A stretch of 54,201 bases of DNA from Halopolyspora algeriensis. Lineage in GTDB: Bacteria > Actinomycetota > Actinomycetes > Mycobacteriales > Pseudonocardiaceae. The stretch spans positions 1 to 54,201 of the forward strand of contig NZ_QPJC01000018.1 in assembly GCF_003337235.1 (NCBI RefSeq), in the 5' to 3' direction. A model generated the notes under the pieces. It worked only from the letters and a program-made list of their open reading frames with translations. It was not told the origin of the DNA and searched no databases. Position 1 is the first letter of the stretch. Every line of letters starts with the position of its first letter. Made by a program: the position numbers and the translations under genes. Below, in pieces: positions 47,134-54,201 of the stretch.

Positions 47134-49476
47134 TCACACCTTCGCACCGTGCTGCCGCAGCATGTCCGTCTGATGGTCTCGTACTCGTGCGGCGTTGCGC
47201 GGAGACGCCTCCCAGTCGCCCATGGCATTGAGCACCCAGCAGCGCGTATCGGGGTGCAGCGCCGAGTCGAGCAGCGTGTCGAGTTCGGCGACGAGCCGGG
47301 GATCGGTGACCGGAACCTGGGTCTCGATCCGGCGGTCCAGGTTGCGGTGCATCATGTCGGCACTTCCGATCCAGTGCTCGTCGGCGCCGGCAAAGTGAAA
47401 GACCCGGGAGTGCTCCAGGAACCGTCCCAGGATCGAACGCACTTCGATGTTCTCGCTGAGCCCCGGAACCCCGGCTTTCAACGCGCAAATTCCCCGCACG
47501 ACGACCCGGACGGGGACACCGGCCGAGGATGCGCGGTAGAGAGCGTCGATGATCTGCTCGTCGACCAGGGAATTCACCTTCATCCGGATGCCGCACGGCC
47601 TTCCCGCCTGGGCATGGGCGATCTCGCCCTCGATGCGTTCGACGATTCCGATGCGGATGCCCTGCGGTGACACCAGGATTCGCCGGTAGGTGTCGTGGCG
47701 CGCATAGCCGGTGAGTACGTTGAACAGATCGGTCAGGTCGGCGCCGATGTCGTCATCGGCCGTCAGCAGCCCCAGATCCTCGAAGGTGCGTGCGGTCTTG
47801 GGGTTGTAGTTACCGGTGCCCAGATGGCAGTAGCGGCGCAGCACCGCCCCCTCCTGGCGCACCACCAGCGCGACTTTGCAGTGCGTTTTCAGGCCTACCA
47901 GGCCGTAGACGACGTGCACGCCGGAGCGTTCGAGGGTGCGTGCCCACTGGATGTTGGCCTGCTCGTCGAACCGGGCCTTCAACTCCACCAGCGCGACGAC
48001 CTGTTTGCCCGCTTCGGCAGCGTTGATCAGCGCGTTGACGATGGGGGAATCGCCGGAGGTGCGGTACAGCGTCTGTTTGATGGCCAGCACGTTCGGGTCC
48101 GTCGCGGCCTGTTCGATGAAGCGTTGCACCGAGGTGGAAAACGCGTGGTACGGGTGGTGCAGCAGTATCCCGCCCTCGCGCAAGGTGCTGAAGATGCTCT
48201 TCGAGGTGGTGCCTTCCGCGAACGCCGGGTGGGTCGCCGGGACGAACGGTGCTGCTTTGAGGTCCGGGCGTTGCAGTTTCTCCAGTTGGAACAGGCAGGA
48301 CAGATCGAGCAGCCCCCGGGCCTCGACGACGTCGTGCGGATCGACGTCGAGCTCGCGCAGGAGGAGTTCGAGCATCGTCTCGCTCATCGTGTCGGTCACC
48401 TCCAGGCGTACCGGCGGGCCGAATCGGCGACGCGCCAGTTCCCGTTCCATCGCCTGCAGCAGATCCTCGTCGCGGTCCTCCTCGACTTCGAGGTCGGCGT
48501 TGCGGGTGACCCGGAAGATGTGGTGCTCGGTGACCTCCATGCCGGGGAACAACGTGCCGAGATGTGCGGCGATCAGTTCCTCCAGCGGCAGGAACGTGGC
48601 GCGGTCCGGGGCGCGCTCGGTTTCCACGCGGATCAGCCGTTGCACGTTGTCCGGCACCTTGACCCGGGCGAAGCGCTTGAGTCCCGCCTCCGGATCGGTG
48701 ACCGTGACCGCCAGATTCAGGGACAACCCGGAGATGTAGGGAAACGGGTGTGCGGGGTCGACCGCCAGCGGGGTCAGCACCGGAAAGACGTGGTCCTCGA
48801 AGTACCGGGTGAGGTGCCGCCGGTCGGCGCTGTCGAGGCTGTCCCAGGACACGATGCCGACCCCGGTCGCTTCGAGCTCGGGCAGCAGCTCGTCGAGGAA
48901 CACCCGTCCGAGTTTCTCGGTGAGGTCCTGGTTGCGTGCCGAGATCCTGGTGAGCTGCTCGTACGGCGAGAGACCGTCGGCGCTGCGCACGGACAGTCCG
49001 GCTTCCTCGCGGCGTTTCAGACCGGCCACCCGGACCATGTAGAACTCGTCCAGGTTGGAGGCGAAGATCGCCAGGAGTTTGGCACGTTCCAACAGTGGTT
49101 GGGAGCGGTCCTCGGCGTTGGCCAGCACCCTGGCGTTGAAATCCAGCCAGGACAGTTCGCGGTTGAGATAGCGGTCTCCGGGCAGGTCGGTGCTGGCCGC
49201 GGCTCGGGTGACGGCGGGAGGTGCGGCCGGGACCCTGGCCCCCTCGGAGAGGTGCTCGGTGGAATCGTCCTGCACCGGGGCGGTCTCGTGGGCAGCTGCC
49301 GAGAGGTGCGTGCCGGTGCGCGCGGTTTCCGGGAACGGATGACCGTGCCCCGCGCTGTCGCCGGAGCGGGGAGTGGCTGCGGCCTCCGTTCCGGTACCGG
49401 GGGAGGTTTCCGGCGCCGACGGCCGCTCCGTCTCGGGGGACCGGTCGAGCCGCGGGTCAGTGCTGTCCGTGCTCAC
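47134..49476 (-). CDS. ppk: Polyphosphate kinase 1
   Basis: PPK1 polymerises the gamma-phosphate of ATP into inorganic polyphosphate and also runs in reverse. The PPK core (about 100-780) starts [16 protein letters not shown]. It includes the autophosphorylated-histidine region [16 protein letters not shown] and the second catalytic site [24 protein letters not shown]. About 98 N-terminal residues are low-complexity, rich in Ser/Pro/Thr/Glu, and not part of the family. The GTG at 49476 lies 6 nt after GACAAT, giving 780 aa; the frame is open to 49530. It forms an operon with mutT1. Confidence 0.94.
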   Translation of the reverse strand: MSTDSTDPRLDRSPETERPSAPETSPGTGTEAAATPRSGDSAGHGHPFPETARTGTHLSAAAHETAPVQDDSTEHLSEGARVPAAPPAVTRAAASTDLPGDRYLNRELSWLDFNARVLANAEDRSQPLLERAKLLAIFASNLDEFYMVRVAGLKRREEAGLSVRSADGLSPYEQLTRISARNQDLTEKLGRVFLDELLPELEATGVGIVSWDSLDSADRRHLTRYFEDHVFPVLTPLAVDPAHPFPYISGLSLNLAVTVTDPEAGLKRFARVKVPDNVQRLIRVETERAPDRATFLPLEELIAAHLGTLFPGMEVTEHHIFRVTRNADLEVEEDRDEDLLQAMERELARRRFGPPVRLEVTDTMSETMLELLLRELDVDPHDVVEARGLLDLSCLFQLEKLQRPDLKAAPFVPATHPAFAEGTTSKSIFSTLREGGILLHHPYHAFSTSVQRFIEQAATDPNVLAIKQTLYRTSGDSPIVNALINAAEAGKQVVALVELKARFDEQANIQWARTLERSGVHVVYGLVGLKTHCKVALVVRQEGAVLRRYCHLGTGNYNPKTARTFEDLGLLTADDDIGADLTDLFNVLTGYARHDTYRRILVSPQGIRIGIVERIEGEIAHAQAGRPCGIRMKVNSLVDEQIIDALYRASSAGVPVRVVVRGICALKAGVPGLSENIEVRSILGRFLEHSRVFHFAGADEHWIGSADMMHRNLDRRIETQVPVTDPRLVAELDTLLDSALHPDTRCWVLNAMGDWEASPRNAARVRDHQTDMLRQHGAKV

Positions 49477-49578
49477 GGCTCCATTGTCACGTACCACGTG
49501 CTCGTGTGGTTGGCTGTTTCGAGTGAGCAACGCGGTGCTCAGCTGCCTCGCCGCGGTGGAAGGTGGTGTGGTGACACC

Positions 49579-50247
49579 TCACCCGGCGTAGTCGGTGGCG
49601 TGCTGCCGGGCGAGGTGGGCACGGGTGTGGGAGCCCAGCCCCAGTTCGATGGCCGCCTTCAGGTCCACCCCGGTGTCCACATCACACCGCAGGGACTCCC
49701 AGGGGCCGTCCAGCAGCACGGCACCACTGTCGCCGTGCGTGGTTGCGGATCCGGGGCCGAACCGGGGGTCCAGGGGCCCGTTGTGCCCGGCCAGCAGCAG
49801 CGTGGTGCCGGTGCCCTGGCGATCCGGGCAGAACGCGCGCCGGGTACCGGCGGCTTCCACCGCGGCCCCGAGCTCGTCGGGGCGGAGAGCGGGGAGATCG
49901 GCCTGCAACGCGCCGGTTCGTACCTCCGGGGAGCTTCGCCGCAGTACGCCGTCGGCATGGCGCAGGGCAGCATTGAGCCCTGCTGCGGGAGAATCCGGCA
50001 GCACTGCGACCCCCGCGGCCCGGAGGGTGGAGGTCAACTCCGGGTCGGACGTGACGGCGACGACCCGGTGCACCTGCGGGGTGCGGCGCGCCGCCGAAAC
50101 CGTGTCCAGTGTCACAGCCGTGACGAGCGAGGCATGCGCCCGCGATCGGCCGCGTTCACGGCCGACGGCACCGAGCAGACGTGATTTGGCGAGATGGAGT
50201 GGTTTGATCGGCACGAGGAGGTGTAGTCCTGCGGTCACGGAAGCCAT
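49579..50247 (-). CDS. fbiD: Phosphoenolpyruvate/2-phospho-lactate guanylyltransferase (F420 biosynthesis)
   Basis: The 222-aa protein is of the CofC/FbiD family, which activates phosphoenolpyruvate (in mycobacteria) with GTP in coenzyme F420 synthesis. Visible motifs are VPIKPLHLAKSRL near the N-terminus, the QADLPALRPDEL metal region and CPDRQGTGTTLLLA. The gene sits between ppk and plsC/gpsA, the position of Rv2983. The ATG at 50247 fits the family start. It is divergent from plsC. Confidence 0.9.
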   Translation of the reverse strand: MASVTAGLHLLVPIKPLHLAKSRLLGAVGRERGRSRAHASLVTAVTLDTVSAARRTPQVHRVVAVTSDPELTSTLRAAGVAVLPDSPAAGLNAALRHADGVLRRSSPEVRTGALQADLPALRPDELGAAVEAAGTRRAFCPDRQGTGTTLLLAGHNGPLDPRFGPGSATTHGDSGAVLLDGPWESLRCDVDTGVDLKAAIELGLGSHTRAHLARQHATDYAG

Positions 50248-50355
50248 CGTGCTCTTTCGTGGCGCGGGTTTGCCACGAAGCGGTGTGGTCGTGCGGAGCT
50301 CCCGTCTCTCGGGCGGGTAATTTGGCACCCGCTCGCGAGGCGTAAAGGAGTTGGC

Positions 50356-51135
50356 GTGACGAAACCGAGAAGTCTCAGGCGCGTGCGCAAGCAGACCAGA
50401 GAACGGGGACGAAAGGGCCTGGGCAAGCTCTGGCTCGGACTCGCCGTGATGGTGTTCTACCCGCTGCAGGCACTGCTGGCCCGGACGAGGCTGGTCGGAT
50501 TGGAGCGCCTTCCCGCCGAGGGGCCGGTGCTGCTGGTGCTCAATCACGTGTCACATCTGGATCCGGTCTACGATGCGGTGACCGTGCATCGTGCCGGTCG
50601 GCTACCGCGATTTCTGGCCAAGAACACCCTGTGGAACGTCCCGCTGCTGCGCGGCGTGCTGTCCGGGGTGGAGCAGATTCCGGTGTACCGGGGGACCACG
50701 GACGCGCAGAAGAGCCTCCAGGAGGCGCACCGGGCGCTGGGCGAGAACAAGGTGATCCTGATCTATCCGGACGGAACCATCACCAGGGATCCCCGGGGAT
50801 GGCCGATGACACCGAAGGTGGGCGTGGCTCGGCTGGCGCTGGAGCACGACGTGCCCGTCATCCCGGTCGCCCGGTGGGGAACGCGGGAGGTCTACGACCA
50901 CTACAACAAGAAATTCCGCCCCCTGCCGCGCAAGGAAGTCACCATCAAGTTCGGTGAGCCGATCGATCTGTCGGCCTATCGCGCGAAGGAGGAGGACCCC
51001 CGCCTCCTGCGGGAAGTGGCCGATCTGGCGATGCAACGTGTCCGGGAGCTGCTCGGCGAGATCCGCGAGGAACAGCCTCCGCACGAGTTCTACTCGAGCA
51101 CTCCCAAGCGCAATCCGAGTGGTGACGATGCCTGA
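50356..51135 (+). CDS. plsC: 1-Acyl-sn-glycerol-3-phosphate acyltransferase
   Basis: The 259-aa membrane-associated protein transfers an acyl chain to lysophosphatidate in phospholipid synthesis. It has one N-terminal hydrophobic segment ([18 protein letters not shown]), the HX4D catalytic motif in NHVSHLDP (about 64-71) and the glycerophosphate-binding YPDGTITRD in place of the usual EGTRS. AAAGGAG precedes the GTG. The end overlaps gpsA by 8 bases, joining two steps of glycerolipid synthesis. Confidence 0.92.
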   Translation: MTKPRSLRRVRKQTRERGRKGLGKLWLGLAVMVFYPLQALLARTRLVGLERLPAEGPVLLVLNHVSHLDPVYDAVTVHRAGRLPRFLAKNTLWNVPLLRGVLSGVEQIPVYRGTTDAQKSLQEAHRALGENKVILIYPDGTITRDPRGWPMTPKVGVARLALEHDVPVIPVARWGTREVYDHYNKKFRPLPRKEVTIKFGEPIDLSAYRAKEEDPRLLREVADLAMQRVRELLGEIREEQPPHEFYSSTPKRNPSGDDA

Positions 51136-52159
51136 GCGGTCCGCATTCCCCGCAGGCGCCGTGCGGAAGGTGGCGGTGCTGGGATCGGGTTCCTGGGGCA
51201 CCACGTTCGCGAAGGTGCTCGCCGACGCGGGTAGCACCGTGACGCTGTGGGCCCGGCGAACCGAAGTGGCCTCGACGATCAACGAAACCCGGCTGAACCG
51301 GGAGTACCTGCCGGGCGTGGTGCTGCCGGAGTCGCTGCGAGCCACCGACGACGCCGCCGAGGCGATGCACGATGCCGATGCCGTGGTGCTGGCCGTTCCC
51401 AGTCAGACCCTGCGGGAGAACCTGGCGGGGTGGCAACCGCTGCTGCCGCCGGGGGCGACGCTGGTCAGCCTCGCCAAGGGCGTGGAGCTGAGCACGCTGC
51501 GGCGGATGAGCGAGGTCGTCGGCGAGGTCGCCGACGTGCCGATGGATCGGGTCGCGGTCGTCTCCGGTCCCAACCTCGCGAAGGAGATCGCCGACGAGCA
51601 GCCCACCGCGACGGTCGTTGCGTGCAGCGACCACGATCGGGCGGTCGCCCTGCAGCAGGCTTGCTCGACGGGCTATTTCCGCCCGTACACCAACACCGAT
51701 CTCGTGGGCGTGGAACTGGCCGGTGCCTGCAAGAACGTGATCGCCCTGGCCTGCGGGATGGCCTCGGGGCTGGGCTACGGGTCGAATACGATGTCGACGC
51801 TGATCACCCGCGGGCTCGCCGAGACCACCCGGCTCGGCTGGGCGCTGGGGGCCGAGCCGATGACGTTCGCGGGCCTGGCCGGGATGGGCGATCTGGTGGC
51901 CACCTGCGCGTCCCCGTTGTCCCGGAATCGCACGTTCGGTGAGCGACTGGGCCGCGGGGAGACCCTGGCGCAGGCGCAGGAGGCCGCGCACGGGCAGGTT
52001 GCCGAGGGAGTGAAGTCCTGCTCGTCGCTGCGTGAACTGGCCGCGCGGCACGGGGTCGAGATGCCGATCACCGAGGTCGTGCACCGGGTGTGTCACGAAG
52101 GGCTCGCCCCGGCTCCCGCGGCGGCTCAGTTGCTGGACCGCAAGCGCAAACCGGAATGA
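51128..52159 (+). CDS. gpsA: Glycerol-3-phosphate dehydrogenase (NAD(P)+)
   Basis: GpsA reduces dihydroxyacetone phosphate to sn-glycerol-3-phosphate, supplying the backbone acylated by PlsC-type enzymes. The 343-aa protein has the NAD motif [20 protein letters not shown], the active-site region [27 protein letters not shown] with its lysine, and [18 protein letters not shown]. The ATG at 51128 lies inside the end of plsC, so translation is coupled. Confidence 0.96.
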   Translation: MPERSAFPAGAVRKVAVLGSGSWGTTFAKVLADAGSTVTLWARRTEVASTINETRLNREYLPGVVLPESLRATDDAAEAMHDADAVVLAVPSQTLRENLAGWQPLLPPGATLVSLAKGVELSTLRRMSEVVGEVADVPMDRVAVVSGPNLAKEIADEQPTATVVACSDHDRAVALQQACSTGYFRPYTNTDLVGVELAGACKNVIALACGMASGLGYGSNTMSTLITRGLAETTRLGWALGAEPMTFAGLAGMGDLVATCASPLSRNRTFGERLGRGETLAQAQEAAHGQVAEGVKSCSSLRELAARHGVEMPITEVVHRVCHEGLAPAPAAAQLLDRKRKPE

Positions 52160-52208
52160 GACCGCGAGGCCGGGGTTTCCCCGCTGCCGGAATCGGAGAG
52201 GAAGCACT

Positions 52209-53321
52209 GTGACCACCGGAGAACTCGGCGACGGCACGCGGTGCGTGCAGGGCGGGCATCCGGAGCCGGTGGCGGGGAAACCGCTGCTGCCGGGACCCGT
52301 GTTCGCCGCGCCGTACCACCTCGGCGGCTCCGACCGTGCCGCGGACACCGATTTCTACGGTCGTGCGGGCAATCCGACGTGGCGGGCTCTGGAATCCGCG
52401 ATCGGTGATCTCGAGGGTGGCCACTGTGTCCTCCTGCCGTCGGGGATGGCGGCCATCAGCACCCTGCTTCGCGCGGTGCTGGAGCCGGGTGACGCCGTGG
52501 TGCTGCCGACCGACGGGTACTACGCGACCCGGCAGTTCGTGCACGACGAGCTCGCCGAGCTGGGGCTCGACATCCGCGAGATCCCCACACCGGGCCCGTG
52601 GCCGGACGGGGTCTTCGACGGGGTACGCCTGGTGTTGCTGGAAACCCCGTCCAATCCGGGCCTGGACGTGTGCGACATCGCCGCACTCGCCGAGCGCGCG
52701 CACAGCGCCGGGGCGTGGGTGGCGGTCGACAACACCACGGCGACCCCGCTGGGGCAGCGCCCGCTGGAGTTGGGGGCCGACGCCGTTCTCGCCAGTGACA
52801 CCAAGGCACTGTCCGGACACAGTGATGTCCTGCTCGGTCATGTTTCGGTGCGTGACAGCGCGCTCGCGGACCGCTTGGTCCGGGCGCGCACGCTGTCCGG
52901 GGCGATCCCGGGGCCGTTCGAGTCGTGGCTGGCGCACCGGAGTATGGGAACCCTCGATCTGCGGCTGGCTCGGCAGGCCGAGAACGCGGCCGCGCTCGTC
53001 GACGCGCTGCGTGGGCATCCGGCGGTGTCCGGACTGCGCTGGCCCGGGATGCCCGAGGATCCTTCGCACGAACTCGCCCGGCGGCAGATGCGGCGCTGGG
53101 GCGGGGTGTTCCGTTTCGAGCTCGCCGATGCCCGGGCCGTCGAGGAGTTCCTGCGGCGCAGCCGGCTCGTGGTGGGTGCCACCAGCTTCGGTGGTGTGCA
53201 CAGCACCATCGACCGGCGTGCACAGTGGGGAGATCCGGTGCCGGAGGGTTTCGTGCGGTTCTCCGCCGGGTGTGAGGACAGCGCCGACCTCGTGGCCGAC
53301 GTGGTGAACGCGCTCGGCTGA
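52209..53321 (+). CDS. Cys/Met-metabolism PLP enzyme (cystathionine gamma-lyase type)
   Basis: The 370-aa protein belongs to the Cys/Met-metabolism PLP family. It shows FYGRAGNPTWRALESAIGDLEGG, the cofactor-stacking YYATRQ region, DNTTATPLGQRP and the PLP-lysine sequence SDTKALSGHSDVLLGHV. I favour cystathionine gamma-lyase, making cysteine from cystathionine, since a cysteine dioxygenase gene follows; gamma-synthase activity cannot be excluded. GAGAGGAAG precedes the GTG. It starts 49 bases after gpsA and may be in the same [10 protein letters not shown]. Confidence 0.87.
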   Translation: MTTGELGDGTRCVQGGHPEPVAGKPLLPGPVFAAPYHLGGSDRAADTDFYGRAGNPTWRALESAIGDLEGGHCVLLPSGMAAISTLLRAVLEPGDAVVLPTDGYYATRQFVHDELAELGLDIREIPTPGPWPDGVFDGVRLVLLETPSNPGLDVCDIAALAERAHSAGAWVAVDNTTATPLGQRPLELGADAVLASDTKALSGHSDVLLGHVSVRDSALADRLVRARTLSGAIPGPFESWLAHRSMGTLDLRLARQAENAAALVDALRGHPAVSGLRWPGMPEDPSHELARRQMRRWGGVFRFELADARAVEEFLRRSRLVVGATSFGGVHSTIDRRAQWGDPVPEGFVRFSAGCEDSADLVADVVNALG

Positions 53322-53400
53322 AACGCGGCGGGTGGTGTGTGAAACCGCGGAAAACCGATGACACCGAGGTGTGAGATCCCGCTCGACCTGCGGTGACGAC

Positions 53401-53429
53401 TTGACTTGATGGTGCAGGGCTGGTTCAGT
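53401..53429 (+). promoter_or_regulatory. Possible promoter of the cysteine dioxygenase leader
   Basis: TTGACT (53401-53406) and TTCAGT (53424-53429) are 17 nt apart. [13 protein letters not shown] would begin a few bases before the leader ATG at 53443. The -10 box is a weak match. Confidence 0.4.
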
Positions 53430-53442
53430 TCTTGGCGTGTTG

Positions 53443-53517
53443 ATGCGCGTGATGAGCAGCAGGCGGGGTCACATCGACCTGCGTCGCGTGGCCAGCGCGC
53501 TCTGTCCTTGCCGCTGA
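53443..53517 (+). CDS. Cysteine-type leader peptide upstream of cysteine dioxygenase
   Basis: This 24-codon ORF begins MRVMSSRRGHIDL and ends RRVASALCPCR. The RR-HIDL-RVASALC pattern is that of the short putative leader peptides that in many actinomycetes precede sulfur-metabolism genes; the usual cysteine after HIDL is Arg here. Two cysteine codons (53503 and 53509) close to the stop could stall ribosomes when Cys-tRNA is low. A hairpin at 53572-53590 lies between it and the dioxygenase start. The regulatory role is inferred from position and sequence pattern. Confidence 0.7.
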   Translation: MRVMSSRRGHIDLRRVASALCPCR

Positions 53518-53571
53518 TCGTCTCCGTCACGCGGCGTGATCCGTGATCCGTGTGGCTGTTCACCCGCCCTC

Positions 53572-53590
53572 CGCCGCTGTTTCCGCGGCG
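53572..53590 (+). promoter_or_regulatory. Hairpin between cysteine leader ORF and cysteine dioxygenase
   Basis: CGCCGC and GCGGCG form a 6-bp stem with a 7-nt loop, ending 9 bases before the AAGGA ribosome-binding sequence. It could be the regulated element of the leader, but there is no T-run. Confidence 0.4.
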
Positions 53591-53615
53591 CCCGATCTCC
53601 AAGGACTGTTCAAGC

Positions 53616-54104
53616 GTGTTCGCTGTCCCGGCCAATACCGTTGCCCTGCCTGCCCATCGCGCGATCGCGCATCCGGTGCGGATCGCGCGCGATCTCGCCG
53701 GCGACCGGCACACCTGGGCGCATCTCGTGCGCTACGACCCCGATGGGCGCTGGTTCACCGTGCTCGAGCGCACCGACGAGCACGAGGCCTGGCTGATGAG
53801 CTGGCTTCCGGGCCAGCACACCGACCTGCACGACCACGGCGGCGCCGCAGGCGGGTTCACCATCGTCTCCGGAGCGCTGTCGGAGCGGGCGATCCGGATG
53901 GACACCGCGGGGCGGCCGGTGGAGGCGCTGCACTCGCTGGTGGCAGGCCATTCCCGCGCGTTCGGACCGAACTACGTGCACCAGGTGCGCAACGACGGCC
54001 CGGATCCGGCGATCAGCATCCACGTCTACCGGCCCGCCCGCGCTCCCATGAACGTGTACACCATGGATCCGGTCTCCGGGATCGTGCCCGACGAGTCCAC
54101 CTAG
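53616..54104 (+). CDS. Cysteine dioxygenase type I
   Basis: The 162-aa cupin protein would oxidise cysteine to cysteine sulfinate with a non-haem iron. The motif GQHTDLHDHGGAAGGFTIVSGALSE contains the iron-ligand His-X-His pair, and YVHQVRNDGPDPAISIHVYRP carries the third histidine. The GTG at 53616 has AAGGA 11 nt upstream and gives the usual start; the frame is open to 53550. It follows a cysteine-making PLP lyase gene and a cysteine-type leader ORF, so its control may respond to cysteine supply. Confidence 0.88.
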   Translation: MFAVPANTVALPAHRAIAHPVRIARDLAGDRHTWAHLVRYDPDGRWFTVLERTDEHEAWLMSWLPGQHTDLHDHGGAAGGFTIVSGALSERAIRMDTAGRPVEALHSLVAGHSRAFGPNYVHQVRNDGPDPAISIHVYRPARAPMNVYTMDPVSGIVPDEST

Positions 54105-54151
54105 ATGCAATACCGCTGATTTAGGTTGGGTGTGGCTGGTAGTGTGTGTTC

Positions 54152-54201
54152 ATGCCCAGGCCTGGTCAGGTGACGTCGTCGTCGCGGGAGCGGTTGCCGG
54201 A
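54152..54201 (+). CDS. Partial ORF at window end, possibly an IS4-type transposase
   Basis: An ATG at 54152 opens a frame reading MPRPGQVTSSSRERLP up to the window end. Several actinomycete IS4-family transposases begin with MPRxGQ followed by a RLPD/RLSD stretch, so this may be the start of an insertion sequence lying just downstream. Only 16 codons are visible; it could be something else. Confidence 0.3.
   Translation, partial: MPRPGQVTSSSRERLP

Noticed and set aside
49595-50320. Plus-strand open frame opposite fbiD
   Set aside because: Ser/Arg-rich shadow; the minus-strand FbiD motifs and synteny are clear.

Overview
The window is about 70% G+C chromosomal DNA from an actinobacterium, most likely of the order Pseudonocardiales (Saccharopolyspora/Actinopolyspora/Amycolatopsis-like). 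Reasons: gene content and order closely follow the Mycobacterium tuberculosis block ligA - Rv3013-like ACT protein - gatCAB - lppZ - doxX - PH-domain protein - ilvBNC - serA - leuB - FAA hydrolase - gltX - IclR/leuCD - hup - mutT1 - ppk - fbiD - gpsA. GTG starts are frequent, HU carries a long basic tail, and many genes have a TANNNT -10 box 6-8 nt before the start codon, as in actinobacterial leaderless [11 protein letters not shown]. The genus cannot be fixed from the sequence alone.

Layout. 1-113: 3' end of a 5S rRNA and an rRNA-operon terminator. 215-8885: ilvD, a small alpha/beta hydrolase, a GH3 beta-glucosidase with PA14 insert, a PAP2 phosphatase, tRNA-Lys, a lipoprotein L,D-transpeptidase and an unknown protein. 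9044-16668: ligA, a GNAT acetyltransferase, a decayed vapBC pair, the ACT protein and a gatC-gatA-small membrane protein-gatB operon. 16817-22375: a complete seven-gene mrpABCDEFG Na+/H+ antiporter operon. 22478-24661: a small, partly decayed redox island (marR, broken MFS exporter, intact quinone oxidoreductase, broken FMN reductase). 24678-27359: LppZ-like lipoprotein, DoxX, PH-domain protein. 27485-40211: branched-chain amino acid and serine biosynthesis (ilvBNC, serA, leuB, cimA), FAA hydrolase, FAD monooxygenase, gltX. 40399-45953: HAD phosphatase, tRNA-Gln, two tRNA-Glu, ndgR-type IclR regulator, leuCD, hup. 46090-54104: mutT1, ppk, fbiD, plsC, gpsA, a Cys/Met-metabolism PLP lyase and a cysteine dioxygenase. 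The last 50 bases may begin a transposase gene.

The metabolic theme is branched-chain amino acid synthesis: ilvD, ilvBNC, leuB, leuCD and cimA lie in one window under at least two [13 protein letters not shown] attenuators of the same layout. ilvB has a leader peptide rich in Ile/Leu/Val, and cimA has one with three consecutive Ile codons. A third, cysteine-type leader ORF precedes the cysteine dioxygenase. The most unusual non-coding feature is a family of three near-identical perfect hairpins (invariant arm GTGAACGGAACTTTC) placed just after ilvC, serA and the FAA hydrolase gene. Coordinates of starts are my choices from RBS, -10 box and family length; alternatives are given in the entries.
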